A stretch of DNA of 64,000 nucleotides. Source: Tolypeutes matacus (lineage: Eukaryota > Chordata > Mammalia > Cingulata > Chlamyphoridae). The stretch lies in contig JAKSZT010037286.1 of assembly GCA_026826555.1 (NCBI GenBank), positions 120,123 through 184,122 of the forward strand. The letters run 5' to 3'. Both the position numbers and the translations under genes were made by a program. The notes beneath the pieces were generated by a model, which was given only the letters and a program-made list of their open reading frames with translations, ran no database searches and had not been told where the DNA came from. Below are positions 12,370-27,535 of the stretch, one piece after another. Each line of letters begins with the position of its first letter. Position 1 is the first letter of the stretch.

Positions 12370-14414
12370 GCTAGGGACACAGGGTTGGAGAGCTGCCCTG
12401 TTTCCAAAAAACAGGGTTATCCTGCTGTCCAGTGAATTCACCTGTAAACTGTGGGTGTCTCCAGACTAAGCAGGATTGAGTATTGCTAAATTGGAGGGGG
12501 AAGTGCTCTTGGCCAGCAAGGCCTGCAAGACAGGGAGTCAGGCAGGGAATTCACATTGTTTGGTGACTTGTGTAAAGTCACAGATATCCCACTATGATGT
12601 ACCTGGCTCAAGCAGGGTTTGGGAGGTGGGTAGGGGCAGATAAAATCATGGGAACTGTGGTCTGGTGCAGCAGAGGGGTCAGGGCACAGAGAGGAGACTT
12701 TCTGCTCCTTCTACTTTTGCCCTTTCCTCCTTCCCTTGGCCTCCAGCATTGACCCTCTGAGGAGGCTGTTCTTTCTGTACCACTTCTGGCTCTCAGGCAC
12801 AGATTCAGGTGTCCTGTTTCCCGTTCTTCATTCACCATGTCCAATCTTCGGGCAGCTAAAGAAAGAGCAATGCCCAAGATGAAATCTGTTGGTGTCAGGA
12901 AGTAAATGTCAAAATTCACATTACAGCATTGATTACACCAATAACATCAACAGAATTAGCAACATTAGGCCATTGACCCTCAAAAATAGTATGGGAATCC
13001 CAGAAAATCCTGGTACATATGGCTGACAAGAATTGAAGTGAGGTTGTGAGATGGTGTAACGTTTGCAAAAAATCTCAGAGGGTGCGGATGCCAGATATTT
13101 CTCAGACTAATTACATATTAAATTTTCAACACATTTTAAGAGTGTTGAAAATGATGCTGACCTCTTCAATCCCAGAAGAGATAGGAGGGTTTCGATGGGA
13201 AGAAGCTGATGAACAACTGAAGAAGTTGGAATGTAACACGTGTTAACTGCAGTTCCCCCAAGGCAGAGAGGGAATGTTCTGTTTGGGAACCCAAGTCTCA
13301 GAGCCCCATTGAAAACCATCATCATAGGTTCTGAATCCACAAAGGAGAACAGGGAGGCAGCCCTGCTCAACACTCAGAGCTTCAGTTAGGGATGTGACTC
13401 ACTCTAGTGGTTCTTCACTGGGGAGTAAGCAGTAGGAAGTCTGTCTTCTCCTGTGGTGCTAACAGCCCTCTAACTGGACACGTGTAGAGAGCAGTGTGGA
13501 CTTAACACAGTCACATCCATGATCCTCATCTCCGTGCTCATCTTTTCTGAGGCAGGCATCCACCCGTCCTGGCAGCTGGGTAGGGGGCTGAGGACAGTGA
13601 GCACTTTTCCTTAATGGGAGACTGTATTTACAAAGGATGAGTGGTAGTGCCCCCCCAGTAATGATGCAGATACAAACAATATCTTCAAATCAACCCCTTT
13701 GTATGATTTCATTGTGTGCTATTTTCATAATTTCTTTTAAATTATAAACAAATTATCAGTGCAAAGAGTAAAAAAATAATTTATGTCTGTTATGGCAAAC
13801 AGCTAACTTCCTTTTCTAGCCTCAACCCCCCTTCCTCCTTCCTCAGAATTATCTGCATTGGCACATTGTTTTGGATAGACATTTCTATTTTTAAATACAT
13901 GCATTCTCTTGTTTCATCCATCCCACAAGCTATCACATTTGAGAAAAATATTGGAGTACAACTTAAGAATATAAATAAATTTTCTAACTTCTTAAAATAC
14001 TTGAGAATAGAAGCATATCGCCTAATTATGAAAGGATCATTTCTGATTTAAAATAATAATGAAAATTGCAAGGAAGTAGAAAGCAGGCCACTGTAGTTCA
14101 GTGGCTGTTAAACTTGAATCCACATCAAAATCAGATGAAGAAACTGAAAAAAATATAATGGGTTGGGGTGCCTCATAAGAAAATGCTACAATAATGGGCA
14201 GCATTATTTTTTAAATTGTAATTTTTAAAATGCTTACCCAGAATGTAATGGATTGAAGAACCAGTGAAAACACCCAGGATAATTGGAAATAATGGAAAGC
14301 CCATCTTTACATAACCTAAGAGAAAACTCGAATACTGATACATAAATTAGTGGTAATAAATTGAACACAAATGAGTGTGAAAGAAGGTGTGGGAGGAGAA
14401 GATCTCAGAACAAT

Positions 14415-15690
14415 CTGCAAGTGCACTTTTCCAAGAGGGGAAAGATATGCTGAATTGCACAGTCACACCCACTTCCTTAAAAGACTGGCAACAAGTTGCA
14501 CAGACTGCAGGTGGAGATTCTTTGGAGATTCACATTCATTACATTCATAGGGATTTGCTCCAGTATGAATGTTGTAATATTTAATAAGATACTTTATCTG
14601 GCTGAAGGCTATTTTACATTCCTTACATATATAGGGTTTCCCTCCACTATGAATTTTCTCATGGTCAGTGAGATTTGATTTGTTACTGAAGGCTTTCCTA
14701 CATTCCTTACAGATATAGGGTTTCTCTCCAGTTTGTCTTCTCTGATGTGTAATGAGGCTTAATTTCTGAATGAAATCTTTCCCACGTCCATCACATTCAT
14801 AGATTTTCTCTCCAGTATGTATTCTCCAATTGCTAATGAGGTTTTCCTTCTTGTTGAAGGCTTTTCCACATTGTATATATAGGGTTTTTCTCCAGAATGA
14901 ATGCTGTGATGTTTAATGAACTATTGCTTTTGGCTGAAGGCTTTTCTGCATTCTTTACATTCATTTTGTTTCTGTCCACTATGAAATTTTTCTTGTTCTT
15001 TGACATTTTATTTGTACCTAAAGCTTTTTCACATGCCTTACATGCATAGGGTTTCTTTGCAGTAGAAAACCTCTCATATCTGTGATTTGACATTTGAATT
15101 AAAGTTTCCCACATGTATATGATTTCTCTTCAGTAAGAATTTTCTGATGAATAAAGAGGTTTTCTGTCAGGTTGAAAACTTTCCAACATGTATTACACTT
15201 CTATGCTTGTTCACCTCTAAGGCATTTAAAATGAGGTGTAAAAAATGACTGTAAAGAGCAGACTACATTTGGACATTCATATGGTTTCTCTCTAATTTGA
15301 ATTTTCTCCCATTCCATGAGGTTTTGTTTTAGATGGAAGCATTCCCATGTTCATTACATTACTAACTAATTTATGACTATTTCATGTTCAATGAGATTTA
15401 ATGCCTGGCTGAAAGATTTACAATATTCCTTAATACACAGGGTTTTACACTTGCATCCTCCTTTGATGTGACTCTCACTTTCCCAAATTGATGAAATCCC
15501 AAATGATTTCTCTGAAGGATTAATTCTCAGATATCTCATGAGGTTGAAGTTCCAAGAAAATTTCACCCTCATTACACTCAAAGGGGAGGACTACCATGTG
15601 GGGAAAATTGGCAAAATTCATTGTCTTCATTCTTTTTTCCTTACATAGATTCCCTCATGCTTAGGGAAGCACGATGCAAATTCCTTCAAA
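14415..15690 (-). pseudogene. C2H2 zinc finger exon pseudogene (unit B)
   Basis: Homologous to the unit A exon along its whole length. Kruppel fingers are readable on the - strand between about 15060 and 14500. Compared with units A and C, a finger near 14865-14880 is about five bases shorter, which shifts the frame and removes a zinc-binding Cys. The last finger runs into the shared C-terminal tail near 14520. It is transcriptionally untestable from sequence, but as a protein it is broken. Its mirror partner is the unit E exon. Confidence 0.78.
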
Positions 15691-15877
15691 GTGAAGTTAT
15701 ATTCATAGAAGTGTTATTTAGGAATCAATGCTTGGGGTCAGAGCAAATATTTTCCCAACTTTCTTACATTCTCTGCTTTCAACTTAAGACTGTACAATTG
15801 TGGAAGTGAATATAGCTTCACTCACAAGCTTTTTGTTATGTGGTTCTTTCTGTTTCTTAATGTCGTATGGTTCTCCA

Positions 15878-15995
15878 TAGCTTCTGGGGTTAGGCAAAAT
15901 CAGTGCTTAGTTGGAAATTTATAGCATTGAATGCATTCATTAGAAAATGGGAATGATCCAATATCAATCATCTAAGCGTTCAATTTGGGAAATGC
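15878..15995 (+). mobile_element. L1 ORF2 fragment (unit B)
   Basis: Counterpart of 9846-9965, carrying the same GGAAATTTATAGCATTGAATGC-type core with small changes. Confidence 0.6.
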
Positions 15996-16440
15996 AACAA
16001 TATCTCCTCTTTATTTGTTCTATCATTCCTGGTCCTTCTTGCTTCAAATGAGCATTACATCCAGTTTGGTGACTTCATAACTAGGAAATGGGAAAGTCAT
16101 ACAGCACTTGATATATGATGGGGACAGAATAACACACCATAAATCAATCCTGGAACCTTCAGGCTTCTGAAGGATAAGAATGGTGCAGCTTCCAAGATGC
16201 ACAAGTAAGGTGGCCACAGAACTAAGGCCAAAAAGGCAACCCAGGAAATAATGGACACTTTGTTTTGGACTGACGATTTTTCTTCAAATTTTTTTCTTCC
16301 ATTCATTTGGATGAGATGCACTCTTTAATATTCTTTAAAGTGTACCAGGGAAATTATAACAGATTTGCTTGCCTTTCCAAATCTTCTCTTATTATTTGTT
16401 ATTGACCTGCCAAATAATGCTTTTAAAACATTTTATATCC

Positions 16441-17020
16441 TGTATTAATCATCCAAAGGGGTGCTGATGCAAAATGCCAGAAATCTCTTGGTCTTTATAA
16501 AAGGTATTTATTTGGGGTAGACACTTACAATTACCAGGCCAAAATGGATAAGTTTCTTCCCTCTCCAAAGTCTGTTAGCCCATCTTGGAGCAAGACAGCT
16601 GCCATCATTTGCCAGGGTTCAAGCTTCTTGGGTTCCTCTCTACTCAGGGCTGCGTTTCTCTCTGGGCTCAGCTCCTGTTTCCTCCACAAAGTCAGCTGTA
16701 GACTATGTGGCTCTCTAAGCCTTGGCCTCTCTCCACAAGGTCAGCTGTAAACTGTCAGGTGAATGGCTCATCTTTTTTTCCCAGGGCATTCTGTACATGT
16801 TCATCAGAACTCCAACATCAAAAATTACTGCAACTCTGTGCTTTGCCATGTCTTTTTATGTTTGAGACTCCACCCAACTAGTGGTGGGGCTCAACAGTCT
16901 ACCGACTGTGGCAAAGTCAATGCACTTATCAAAACTTAATCATTGCCAGATTAACAGACCAGTTTACAAACATAATCAAATATCTATTTTTGGAATTCAT
17001 AACGATATCAAACTGCTACA
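16441..17020 (-). mobile_element. Solitary LTR-1 (unit B)
   Basis: 580 bp, TGTATTAATC to AACTGCTACA, flanked on both sides by TATCC exactly as in unit A. The shared target duplication shows it was copied with the unit and is not a separate insertion. Confidence 0.75.
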
Positions 17021-17780
17021 TATCCATTTACCCATCTTATGCTACATATTATTTTATGGTGTATATTAGCACTTTATTGATGTCCTAAACCACGGATATT
17101 ATTACTACTTTATCCATTCAATATTCATTTACATATAAGAATTTAATTAACAGATATTATTCTTCAATCCATCCTGAATCTCGAACATATCAGATTATTT
17201 TCTTTCTGCTTGAAGAATATTATTTTACATTTCTTTTAAAGTGAGATGCTGCTAGCAAAGGGTATTAGTTTTTACTCATTTGTAAAATATTTATTTCACT
17301 TCTTCCTGAAGGATTGAGATGAATCAAATCTCAGGCCCTCCACAATCTCCACTGCTTCTGAGAGCACCCTTAGGGTCGAATTTCTCCATTCTCTTGTAAA
17401 TGCAATCAAATCTTTGGAGAAGAAATTAGGGTCTTTCAGTTTTACACCCTATTTCCTGCACCCCCACCAATACTAAACAGGCAAAATCTGTGTGTTCTGG
17501 CTCTGCAAAAGGGAATAATGGCACACCTCTCTGAGTTACACACCTGATTTTGGAGCTAAGATTTGGTGGAGAAAGCACAGTATACTGAGTTCTTCTTGGG
17601 ACCATTATAGGAACCAGTGCAATGATGTTCAGCACTCCATTTTGCTCAATGATTGCCTCACCCTATGTACAGTCACTTCTTCATGAGTTCCCATTACCTC
17701 CAGATTTAGGAGACCCCTACGGACCCCTGTGCCCTGGGCTAATGCCCTCATTTGAGTCTTGCATGGAGGCCAGAAATGTA

Positions 17781-18396
17781 TGTTCTAACTAACCCATTGC
17801 TGTATGCATAAGCCTTTTGTATGTAGGACATTTTGTTTAGATTCAGATAAGGTAAATTTTGATTAGGTCACTTTGTGATAGAGTGCTTTAGTTTAGTTAA
17901 GGGCCTCTGGTTAGATTTCAGGCACCTGGATGGGCACCAATCATTGTGCTGAAGTCCTACATACATGGAACACGCCGAGAAAGAGTGCTGCCATGTTAAC
18001 CCTGAAACATGGCAGAGGGCTACAGGATCTCCTACAGATGTGGAGAGACACATTAACCCTGAGAGTGTGATGGAGAGGCTTTATTCATGGAACAGCTTGA
18101 AGCTGAAGACATCCAGGCCAGAGGAGAAGGGAGAGGTGTGAGCAATTGTGTCTTATGGCCACTGCTGAGCTCTGGGATAAAGTGAGTTTGGAGGAGAATA
18201 CAGAGAGTGACAGGCAGGTGAAACATTTTGCCTTGGCAGGAGTCAAGCAGCCGCTGACCCTTGTTAAGACAGCATTTTTGATGATGCCTTGATTTGGACA
18301 TTTTCACAGCCTCAGAACTGTAAGCTTTAACCCTAGTAAATTCCAATAAAAGCCAACCAATTTCTTTGCAATGGAAACACTTGGTAAACTGAAACA
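17781..18396 (+). mobile_element. LTR-2, MaLR-like (unit B)
   Basis: Colinear with LTR-2 of unit A. Ends near AAACTGAAACA. The start is approximate. Confidence 0.55.
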
Positions 18397-19897
18397 GCTA
18401 GGGACACAGGTTTGGAGACCTGCCATGTTCCCAAATGAGAGAGAGTTGCTGCTGCCCAGCAAATTCACCTTTAAACTGTGGGTGTCTCCAGACTAGGTGA
18501 GAATGAGTACTGGTAAGATGGAGGGGGAAGTGCTCTTGGCCATCAAGGCCTGCAAGACAGGGAGTCAGGCAGGGGAGGCACATGGTTTGCAGACTAGTCT
18601 AAAGTCACAGATGCCCCAGTATGATGTACCTGCCTCAGGCAGGGTTTGGCCAAGTGGGCAAGGGCATATAAAAGCATGGGACCTGGGGTCTGGTGCAGCA
18701 GAGGAGTCAGGGCACAGAATGTAACACTTGTTCACTGCAGTTCCCCCAAACCAGAGAGGGAATGTCCTGTTTGGGAACCAAACTCTCAGAGCCCAAATGA
18801 AAACCATTATCATAGGTTCTTGATCTCCAAAGAGGAAAGGGAGAAAGCCCTGTTCAGCACTCACAGCCTCAGTTAGTGATGTGAGTCCCTCTAGCGTGTC
18901 TTCACTGTGGTTTAAGCAGCAGGAAGTCCATCTCCTCCTGTGGTGCTAACAGCCCTCTAACTGGACACGTGTAGAGAGCAGTGTTGCCTTCACATGGTCA
19001 CGTCCATGCTCCTCGTGCTCCGTGCTTATTCTTCTTGATTGAGGCCTCCACCTGGCCCGGCAGCTGGAGAGGGTGCCGAGGGGAGTGAGCACTTTGCCTT
19101 TATGAGCGACTGTATTTGCAAAGGGTGAGTGGAAGTGCCCCACACCGTAATGTTGCAGATACAAACCAATATCTTCAAATCAACCACTTTGTATGATTTC
19201 ATTGTGTACTATTTTCAAATTTTCTTTTAAATTATAACTAAATTATCTGTGCAATGAGTTTAAAAAGAATTTATGTCTGTTATGGCAAACAGCCTTCTCT
19301 AGCCTCAAACTGCAATCCTCCTTCCTCAGTATTATCTGCATCGCAGATTCTTTGTGGTATACATTTCTGTTTGTAAATACATGCATTCTCTAGTTTCATC
19401 CATCACACACCCTATCACATATGAGAAAAATATTGGAGGACAACTTAAAAATATAAATATTCTAACTTCTTAAAATACTTCAAAGCAGAAGTATATCATC
19501 TAATTATGAAAGGATCATTTCTGACTTAAAATAATAATGAAAATTGGAGTGAAGTAGAAAGCAGGCCACTGTAGTTCAGTGGCTGTTAAACTTGAATCCA
19601 CATCAGAATCAGATGAAGAAACTGAAAAAATATAAATGGTTGAGGTGCCTTATAAGAAAATGTTACAATAATGGGCAGGATTATTTTTCAAATTGTAATT
19701 TTAAAAATGCTTACCCAGAATGTAATGGATTGAAGAACCAGTGAAAACAACCAGGATAATTTGAAATAAGTGGAAAGCCAATCTTTTTTTAAACTAAGAG
19801 AAATCTCAAGTTCTGTGCATAAATAAGTGGTAAGAAATTGAACACAGATGAGTGTGGAAGAAGATGCGGGTGGAGCAGATCAAAGAACAAACTGCAT

Positions 19898-21150
19898 GTG
19901 CACTTTTCCAAGAGGAGAAATACATCGTGTATTGCACAGTCACAGCCGCTTCCTTCAAAGATTGGCAACAAGTTGCACAGACTGGAGGTGGAGTTTCTTT
20001 GGAGATTCACATTCATTACCATCACAGGGTTTCTCTCCAGTAGGAATGTTGTAATGTTTAATGAGATACTGCCTCTGGCTGAAGGCTATTCCACATTCCT
20101 TATATATATATATATAGGGTTTCCCTCAACTATGAATTTTCTCATGGTCGGTGAGATTAGATTTGGTACTGAAGGCTTTCCTATATTCCTTACATATGTA
20201 GGGTTTCTATCCAGGTTTTCTTCTCTGGTGTGTAATGAGGCTTGATTTCTGAAAGCTTTCCCACATCCATCACATTCATAGGATTTCTCTCCAGTATGTA
20301 TTCTCAGAAGTTTAATGAAGTTTTCCTTTTGGTTGAAGGCTTATCCACATTCATTGCTTATATACGGTTTTTCTCCAGAATGAATGCTCTGATGTTTAAT
20401 GAACTGTTCCTTTTGCCTGAAGGCTATTTTGCCTTCTTTACTTTAATTTTGTTTCTGTCCACTAAGTATTTTCATGTTCTGTGAGATATAATTTGTACCT
20501 AAAAACTTTTCACGTGACTTACATGCATAAGTTTTCTTTGCAGTAGAAAATCTCTTGTATCTGAGATTTGACATTTGAATTAAGGCTTTCCCACATATAT
20601 ATGATTTCCCTTCAGTAAGATATTTCTGATGAATAAAGACGTTTTCTGTCAGGTTGAAAATTTTCCCACATGTAATACATTTCTATGCTTGTTGCCCTGT
20701 ATGGCTTTAAAATGAAGAGAAAAAATGACTGTAAGGAGCAGACTACATTCAGGACACTCATATGGTTTCTCTCTAGTTATTCCATAAGGTTTTATTTCAG
20801 ATGGAAGCATTGTCATGTTCTTTACAATAGTATCTAATGTATGAATACTTCATGCTCAATGCGATTTAAAGCCTGTCTGAAGAATTTCCAGTATTCATTT
20901 CATACACAGAATTTTACTATTGCATGTTTCTTTGATGTGACTCTAGCTTTCCCAAATTCATGAAATCCCAAATGGTTTCTCTGAAGGGTTCATTCTCAGG
21001 TATCTCATCAGTTTGAATTTCCAAGAAAACTTCACACTTATTACACTTAAATGGGAGTACTACCATGTAGCGCAAACTGGTAATACTCATTGTTTCCATT
21101 CCTTTTTCCTTACATAGATTCCTTCATGCTTAGATAAGCATGATGCAAAT
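19898..21150 (-). pseudogene. C2H2 zinc finger exon pseudogene (unit C)
   Basis: Same exon as in units A and B. Kruppel-type fingers are visible on the - strand from about 20600 to 20030. A four-base deletion near 20251, relative to unit A (GATTTCTGAAAGC against GATTTCTGAATGAAAGC), shifts the frame inside a finger. A short TA expansion at 20101-20116 disrupts another finger. There is no complete open frame. The + strand open frame over the same bases is an antisense shadow. Confidence 0.78.
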
Positions 21151-21349
21151 GTCTTTAAAGTGAAGTTACATTCATAGAAGTGTTATTTTGAGGAAACAAT
21201 GCTTGCAGTCGGAGAAAATGATTCCCCAACTTACTTACATTCTCTGCCTTCATTTTAAGTTTGTACTCTTGAGGAAGAGTATATAGCTTCACTCACAAGG
21301 CTCTTGTTATGTGGTTCTTTCTGCTTCTTAATGTCCTATGCATCTTCAT

Positions 21350-21465
21350 AGTTTGTGGGATGCAGCAAAAGCAATGCTCAGAGGGAAATTTATAGTATTG
21401 AATGCATTCATTAGAAAAGAGGAAAGATCCAATATCAAACATCTAAGCGTCGAATTTGGGAAGTG
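21350..21465 (+). mobile_element. L1 ORF2 fragment (unit C)
   Basis: Counterpart of the unit A scrap. Its + strand reading retains LRGKFI. Confidence 0.65.
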
Positions 21466-21881
21466 CAAAAATATCCCCTTTTTATTTGTTCTGTCATTCA
21501 TAGTTCTTGCTTTAAATGAGAATCACATCCAGTTTGGTAATATAGCACTTGTTTTATGATGGGAACAAAACAACACCCAATAAGTCAACCCTGGAACCTT
21601 CTGGCATTTGAAGTATAAGAAAGGTGCAGCTTCCAAAGTTACACGACTAAAGTGGCCCCAGAACAAAGTCCAAATGGCAACCTAGGAAATCCTAAACAGT
21701 TTGGTTTGGAATGATTATTTTTGCTAATTTTTTTTCTTCTATTTATTTGGATAAGATGCGCTATTTAATACTCTTTAAAGTTTACCATGGAAATTATAAC
21801 ACTTTTGTTTGCCTTTCCAAATCTGCACTTATTATTTGTTATTGACTTGCCAAATAAAGTATTTTAAAACATTTTATATCC

Positions 21882-22461
21882 TGTATTATTCAGCCAAAGG
21901 GGTGCTGATGCAAAATACCTGAAATCTGTTGGACTTTATAAAGGGTATTTATTTGAGTTAGAAGCTTACAGTTACCAGATCAAAAAGGATAAGTCTCTTT
22001 CTTCACCAAGTTCTGTTATCCCGTCTTGGAGCAATATAGCTGCCGACATTTGGCAGGGTTCAGGCTTCTTGGGTTCCAGTCTTCCCAGGGCTGGGTTTCT
22101 CTCTGGGCTCAGCTACTCTGTTTCCTCCACAAGGTCAGCTGTAGACTATGAGGCTTTTAAACTTTGCCTCTCTCCACAAGGCCAGCTGTGAACTGTCAGG
22201 TGAATGGCTTGTCTCTTTTCTTCAGGGCCTTCTGTCCTTGCTCATCAGAACTCCAACATCAAAAACTTTCCCACTCTGTCCTTTGCTATTTCTTTCTATG
22301 TTTGAGGCCCCACTAACCGATGGGTGGGACTCAAGGCCCCACCGACTCTGGCCCATTCAACACCCTTATCATAACTTAACCATGTCCAGATTAACAGACC
22401 AGTTTACAAGCAAAATCCAATGTCTATTTTTTGGAATTCGTAAAGATATCCAACTGCTACA
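21882..22461 (-). mobile_element. Solitary LTR-1 (unit C)
   Basis: 580 bp with TG...CA ends. The left TATCC flank is intact; the right flank has mutated to TAGGC. Confidence 0.72.
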
Positions 22462-23211
22462 TAGGCATTTACCCATCTTATGCTATATATTATTTTATGG
22501 TGTATTTTTACACTTTATTGATGTCCTAGGCGGTGGATATCATTATTACTTTATCCATTCTATAGTCATATATATGAATAAAATTAACAGATATTGTTAT
22601 TCCATCCATCCTGAAACTTGAACTTTGTGAAATTATTTTCTTTCTGCCTGAAGAATATTCTTTTACATTTCTTTTAAAGTAAGTGGCTACCACTTACTTT
22701 ATTAGTTTTTAATCACCGGTAAAAGTATTTATTTCAATCCTTTCTGAAGGATTGAGATGAATTAAGTCTCAGGCCCTGGACGATCTCCACTGCTTTTGAA
22801 AGCACCCTTGAGGTTGAATTTCTCCATACTGTTGGAAATGTAATCACTTGTGTGGAGAACTTAGAGGATTTCAGTTTTACAGCATGCTTCCTTCTTCCCC
22901 CCCCCCCCCAGAGAAAATCTGTGGGATCTGGCTTTGGAGATGGGAATAATGCCAAACTTCTCTGAGTTTTACACCTGATTTTGGAGCTAAGATTCGATGG
23001 AGAAAGCACAGTATATTGTGTTCTTCTTGGGACCATTCTAGGGACCATTTCAATGGTGGAAAGCACCCGATTTTGCTCAATGATGGGCACACCCAAAATA
23101 CAGCCACTGCTTCATGAGTTCCCATTTCCTCTGGACTTAGGAGAACTCTCCTGATCCCTGTGCCCTGGGTTAATGCCCTCATTTGAGTCTTGTGTGGACC
23201 CTGGAAAAGCA

Positions 23212-23839
23212 TGTTTCTACTACCCATTGCTGGGTGGGTAAGCCTTTTGTATGTCAGACATTGTGTTGAGATTCAGATAAGGGACATTTTGATTAGTTCA
23301 CTTTTTGTTAGATTGCTTTGGTTTAGTTAAGGGCCTCTGATTAGATTTCAGGCACCAGGATGGACCCCAATCATTGTGCTGAAGTCCTACATACATGGAA
23401 CACACAGAGAAAGAGTGCTGCCCTGTTTAACATGCCATGTGGGGGAGGGCTCTAGGATATCCTACAGCTTTGGAGAGACACAGAAACCCTGAGAGGCTGA
23501 GGGAGAGGCCAGAGGCTGGAGTCATGGAACAGCTTGAATCTGAAGACATCCAGGCCAGAGGGGAAGGTAGAAGTGTGAGCAATTGTGTCTGATGGTCCAC
23601 TGCTGAGCTCAGGGAGAAAGTGAGTTTGAGGAGAAGGCAGAGAGAGACAGGCAGGCCCAACATTTTGCCTTGGCAGCAGTCCAGCTGCAGCTGACCCTTG
23701 TTAAGAAAGCATTTTTGATGATGCCTTGATTTGGACATTTTCACAGCATCAGAACTGTAAGCTTTAACCCTAATAGATTCCAGTAAAAGCCATCATACTT
23801 CTAATATTTTGCACTGGCAATGCTTGGCAAACCCAAACA
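23212..23839 (+). mobile_element. LTR-2, MaLR-like (unit C)
   Basis: Colinear with LTR-2 of unit A and ends at CAAACCCAAACA. The start is approximate. Confidence 0.55.
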
Positions 23840-25954
23840 GCCATGGACACAGTGTTGGAGAGCTGCCCTGTTCCCAGATAGCACTGTGATGCTGCTGCCC
23901 AGTGAATTCACCTGTAAACTGTGAGTGTTTCCAGACTAGGTGGGAATGAGTACTTATAAGATGGAGGGGTAATTGCTCTTGGCCATCAAGGCCTGCAAGA
24001 CAGGGTTCAGGCAAGGGAGTCACATGATTTGAGGACTACTCTAAAGTCACAGGTGCCCCAGAATGATGTACCTGGCTCAGGAAGGGGTTGGCCAGGTGGG
24101 CAGTGGCAGATAAAAGAATGGGAACTGGGGCCTGGTGCAGCAGAGGAGTCAGGGCACAGAGAGGAGACTTCCTGCTCCTGCTCCTTTTGCCCTTCCCTCC
24201 TTCACTTGGCCTCCAGCCTTGAACCTCTGAGGAGTCTGCTCTTACTTTACCCCTCTTGGGTCTCAGGCACAGACTCAGGTCTACTGCTTCCAATTCCACA
24301 TTCACCTTCTCCACTCTTGGGGCAGCTAAAGAAAGATCAAGGTGAAACCTATTGGAGCCAGGAAGGAAATGTCAAAATTCATATTACAGCATTGGCTACA
24401 GCAATAACATCACTGGAATGAGCAACATTAGGATAGTGACCCTAATATATAGTATGGGAATCACAGAAATTCCTGGGACATAGGGCTGACAAGAATAGAA
24501 GTGAGGTTGTGAGATTGTGCAATGTTTGCAGAAAACCTCAGAGTGTGCAGATGCCAGATATTTCTCAGACTAATTAAATATTAAATTTTGAACACATCTT
24601 TAACAGAGTTGAAAATGATGCAGATCTCTTCAATCCCAGAAGAGAATTGGAGGGGTTGGATGGGAAGAAGCTGATGAACAACTGAAGAAGCTGGAATATT
24701 TCACGTGTTCTCTGTAGTACCCCCAAGCCACAGAGGGAATGTCCTTTTTTGGAACCAAACTCTCACAGCCCCAATGAAAACCATCACCATAGGTTCTGGA
24801 TCCACACAGGAGCACAGAGATAAAGTCCTGCTCTGCACTCAGAGCCTCAGTTAGTGATGTGAGTCACACTAGCCGGTCTTCATTGCAAAGTAAGCAGCAG
24901 GATGTCTGTCTTCTCTTGTGGAGGTAACAGCCCTCTAACCGGACACGTGTAGAGAGCAGTGTGGCCTTCACCCTGTCGCATCCATGCACCTCATGCTCCC
25001 TGCTCGCTCTTGCTGTGGGAGGCCTCCACCCATCAAGGAATCTGGGGAGGGGCCAAGAGGAGTGAGCACTTTTCCTTTATGGGCGACTGTATTTGCAAAC
25101 AGTGAGGGGAAGTGCCCCCCACAGTAATGTTGCAGATACAAATTGATATGTTCAAATCAACCACTTTGTATGATTTCATTGTGTAATATTTTCATAATTT
25201 ATTTTAAATTATAACCAAATTATCCATACAAACAGTATAAAAACAATTTATGTCTGTTATGGCAAACAGCAAAATTCCTTCTTAGCCTAAATCCCCATTC
25301 CTTCTATCTCAGAATTATCTGCATTGGTAGATTGTTTTGGGTACACATTTCTGTTTGTAAATACATGCATTCTCTAGTTTCATCCATCTCACACCCTATC
25401 ACATATGAGAAAAATATTGGAGGACAACTTAATAATATAAATAAATTTTCTAATTTCTTAAAATACTTGAGATTAGAAGTATATTGACTAATTATGAAAG
25501 GATCATTTCTTAATTAAAACACTATTTAAATTAAAATAATTAAAATACTAAATTAAATTAATATTTCTAATTTCCTTTGTATTTTAATTTCTGAATTAAA
25601 ATACTAAGGAACATAAGAAGAAAGCAGGCCACTTTATTTCAGTAGCTGTTAAACTTGAATCCACATCAGAATCAGGTGAAGAAACTGAAAAAATATAAAT
25701 GGTTCGGGTGCCTTATAAGAAAATACTACAATAACGGGCAGCATTGTTTTAAAAATAGTAATTTTGTAAATGCTTTCCCAGAATGTAATGGATTGAAGAG
25801 CCACTGAAAACAACCAGGATAATTTGAAATAATTGGAAATCCCATCTTTACATAAACTAAGATAAATCTCTAGTTCTGATACATAAATTAGGGGTAACAA
25901 ATTGAACAAGGATGAGTGAGGAAGATGTGGGAGGAGCAGATCTCAGAACAAACT

Positions 25955-27225
<1,271 letters not shown>

Positions 27226-27417
27226 TTCAAAGTGAAATTACTTTCATAGAAGTGTTATTTTGAGGAAAAATGCTTGCGGTCAGAGAAAATATTTTCCCAC
27301 GTTTCTTACATTCTCTGCCCTCACCTTAAGTCTGTAATGTTGTGTATGTGGATATAGCTTCACTCACAAGCCTTTTGTTACGTGGTCTTTCTGATTCTTC
27401 ATGTCCTATGCTTCTTC

Positions 27418-27535
27418 ATAGTTTGTGGGGTGCAGCAAAAACAGTGCTTAGAGGGAAATTTATAACATTGAATGCATTCATTAGAAAAGAGGAAAGATCC
27501 AATATCAATCATTTAAGCGTCCAATTTGTTAAGCA
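27418..27535 (+). mobile_element. L1 ORF2 fragment (unit D)
   Basis: Counterpart of the unit A scrap. The + strand reading shows GAAKTVLRGKFI. Confidence 0.65.

Larger units (their letters stand above)
8145..14176. repeat. Tandem unit A
   Basis: First of the roughly 6 kb units. Order on the + strand: zinc finger remnant on the - strand, L1 ORF2 scrap, antisense LTR-1, unrecognised spacer (10991-11740), sense LTR-2, unrecognised spacer (12370-14176). The unit boundary is set at the motif AAAATG(C/T)TACAATAATGG, which recurs at about 14177, 19654 and 25716 and in reverse complement near 32430 and 38427. The spacers contain no RNA gene, KRAB box or recognisable exon. Confidence 0.85.
14177..19653. 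repeat. Tandem unit B (internally deleted)
   Basis: Same order as unit A, but about 0.55 kb shorter. The stretch equivalent to about 12680-13232 of unit A is missing at 18718, where GGGCACAGA runs straight into ATGTAACAC. The spacers at 17021-17780 and 18396-19653 hold nothing recognisable. Confidence 0.85.
19654..25715. repeat. Tandem unit C
   Basis: Full-length unit in the same orientation as A and B, and the closest to complete in the array. Spacers at 22462-23211 and 23840-25715 carry no recognisable gene. A C-homopolymer at about 22899-22910 lies in the first spacer. The end of the unit has an extra AT-rich stretch at 25510-25610 not seen in units A or B. Confidence 0.85.

Noticed and set aside
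12608..12919. - strand open frames of ~80-103 codons rich in Arg/Ser in the spacer of several units
   Set aside because: GC-richer spacer in which stops are rare by composition. The frames are not maintained across units.
8145..14176. KRAB exon within the units
   Set aside because: I looked on both strands for KRAB-A-like motifs and saw none; the spacers give no such reading.
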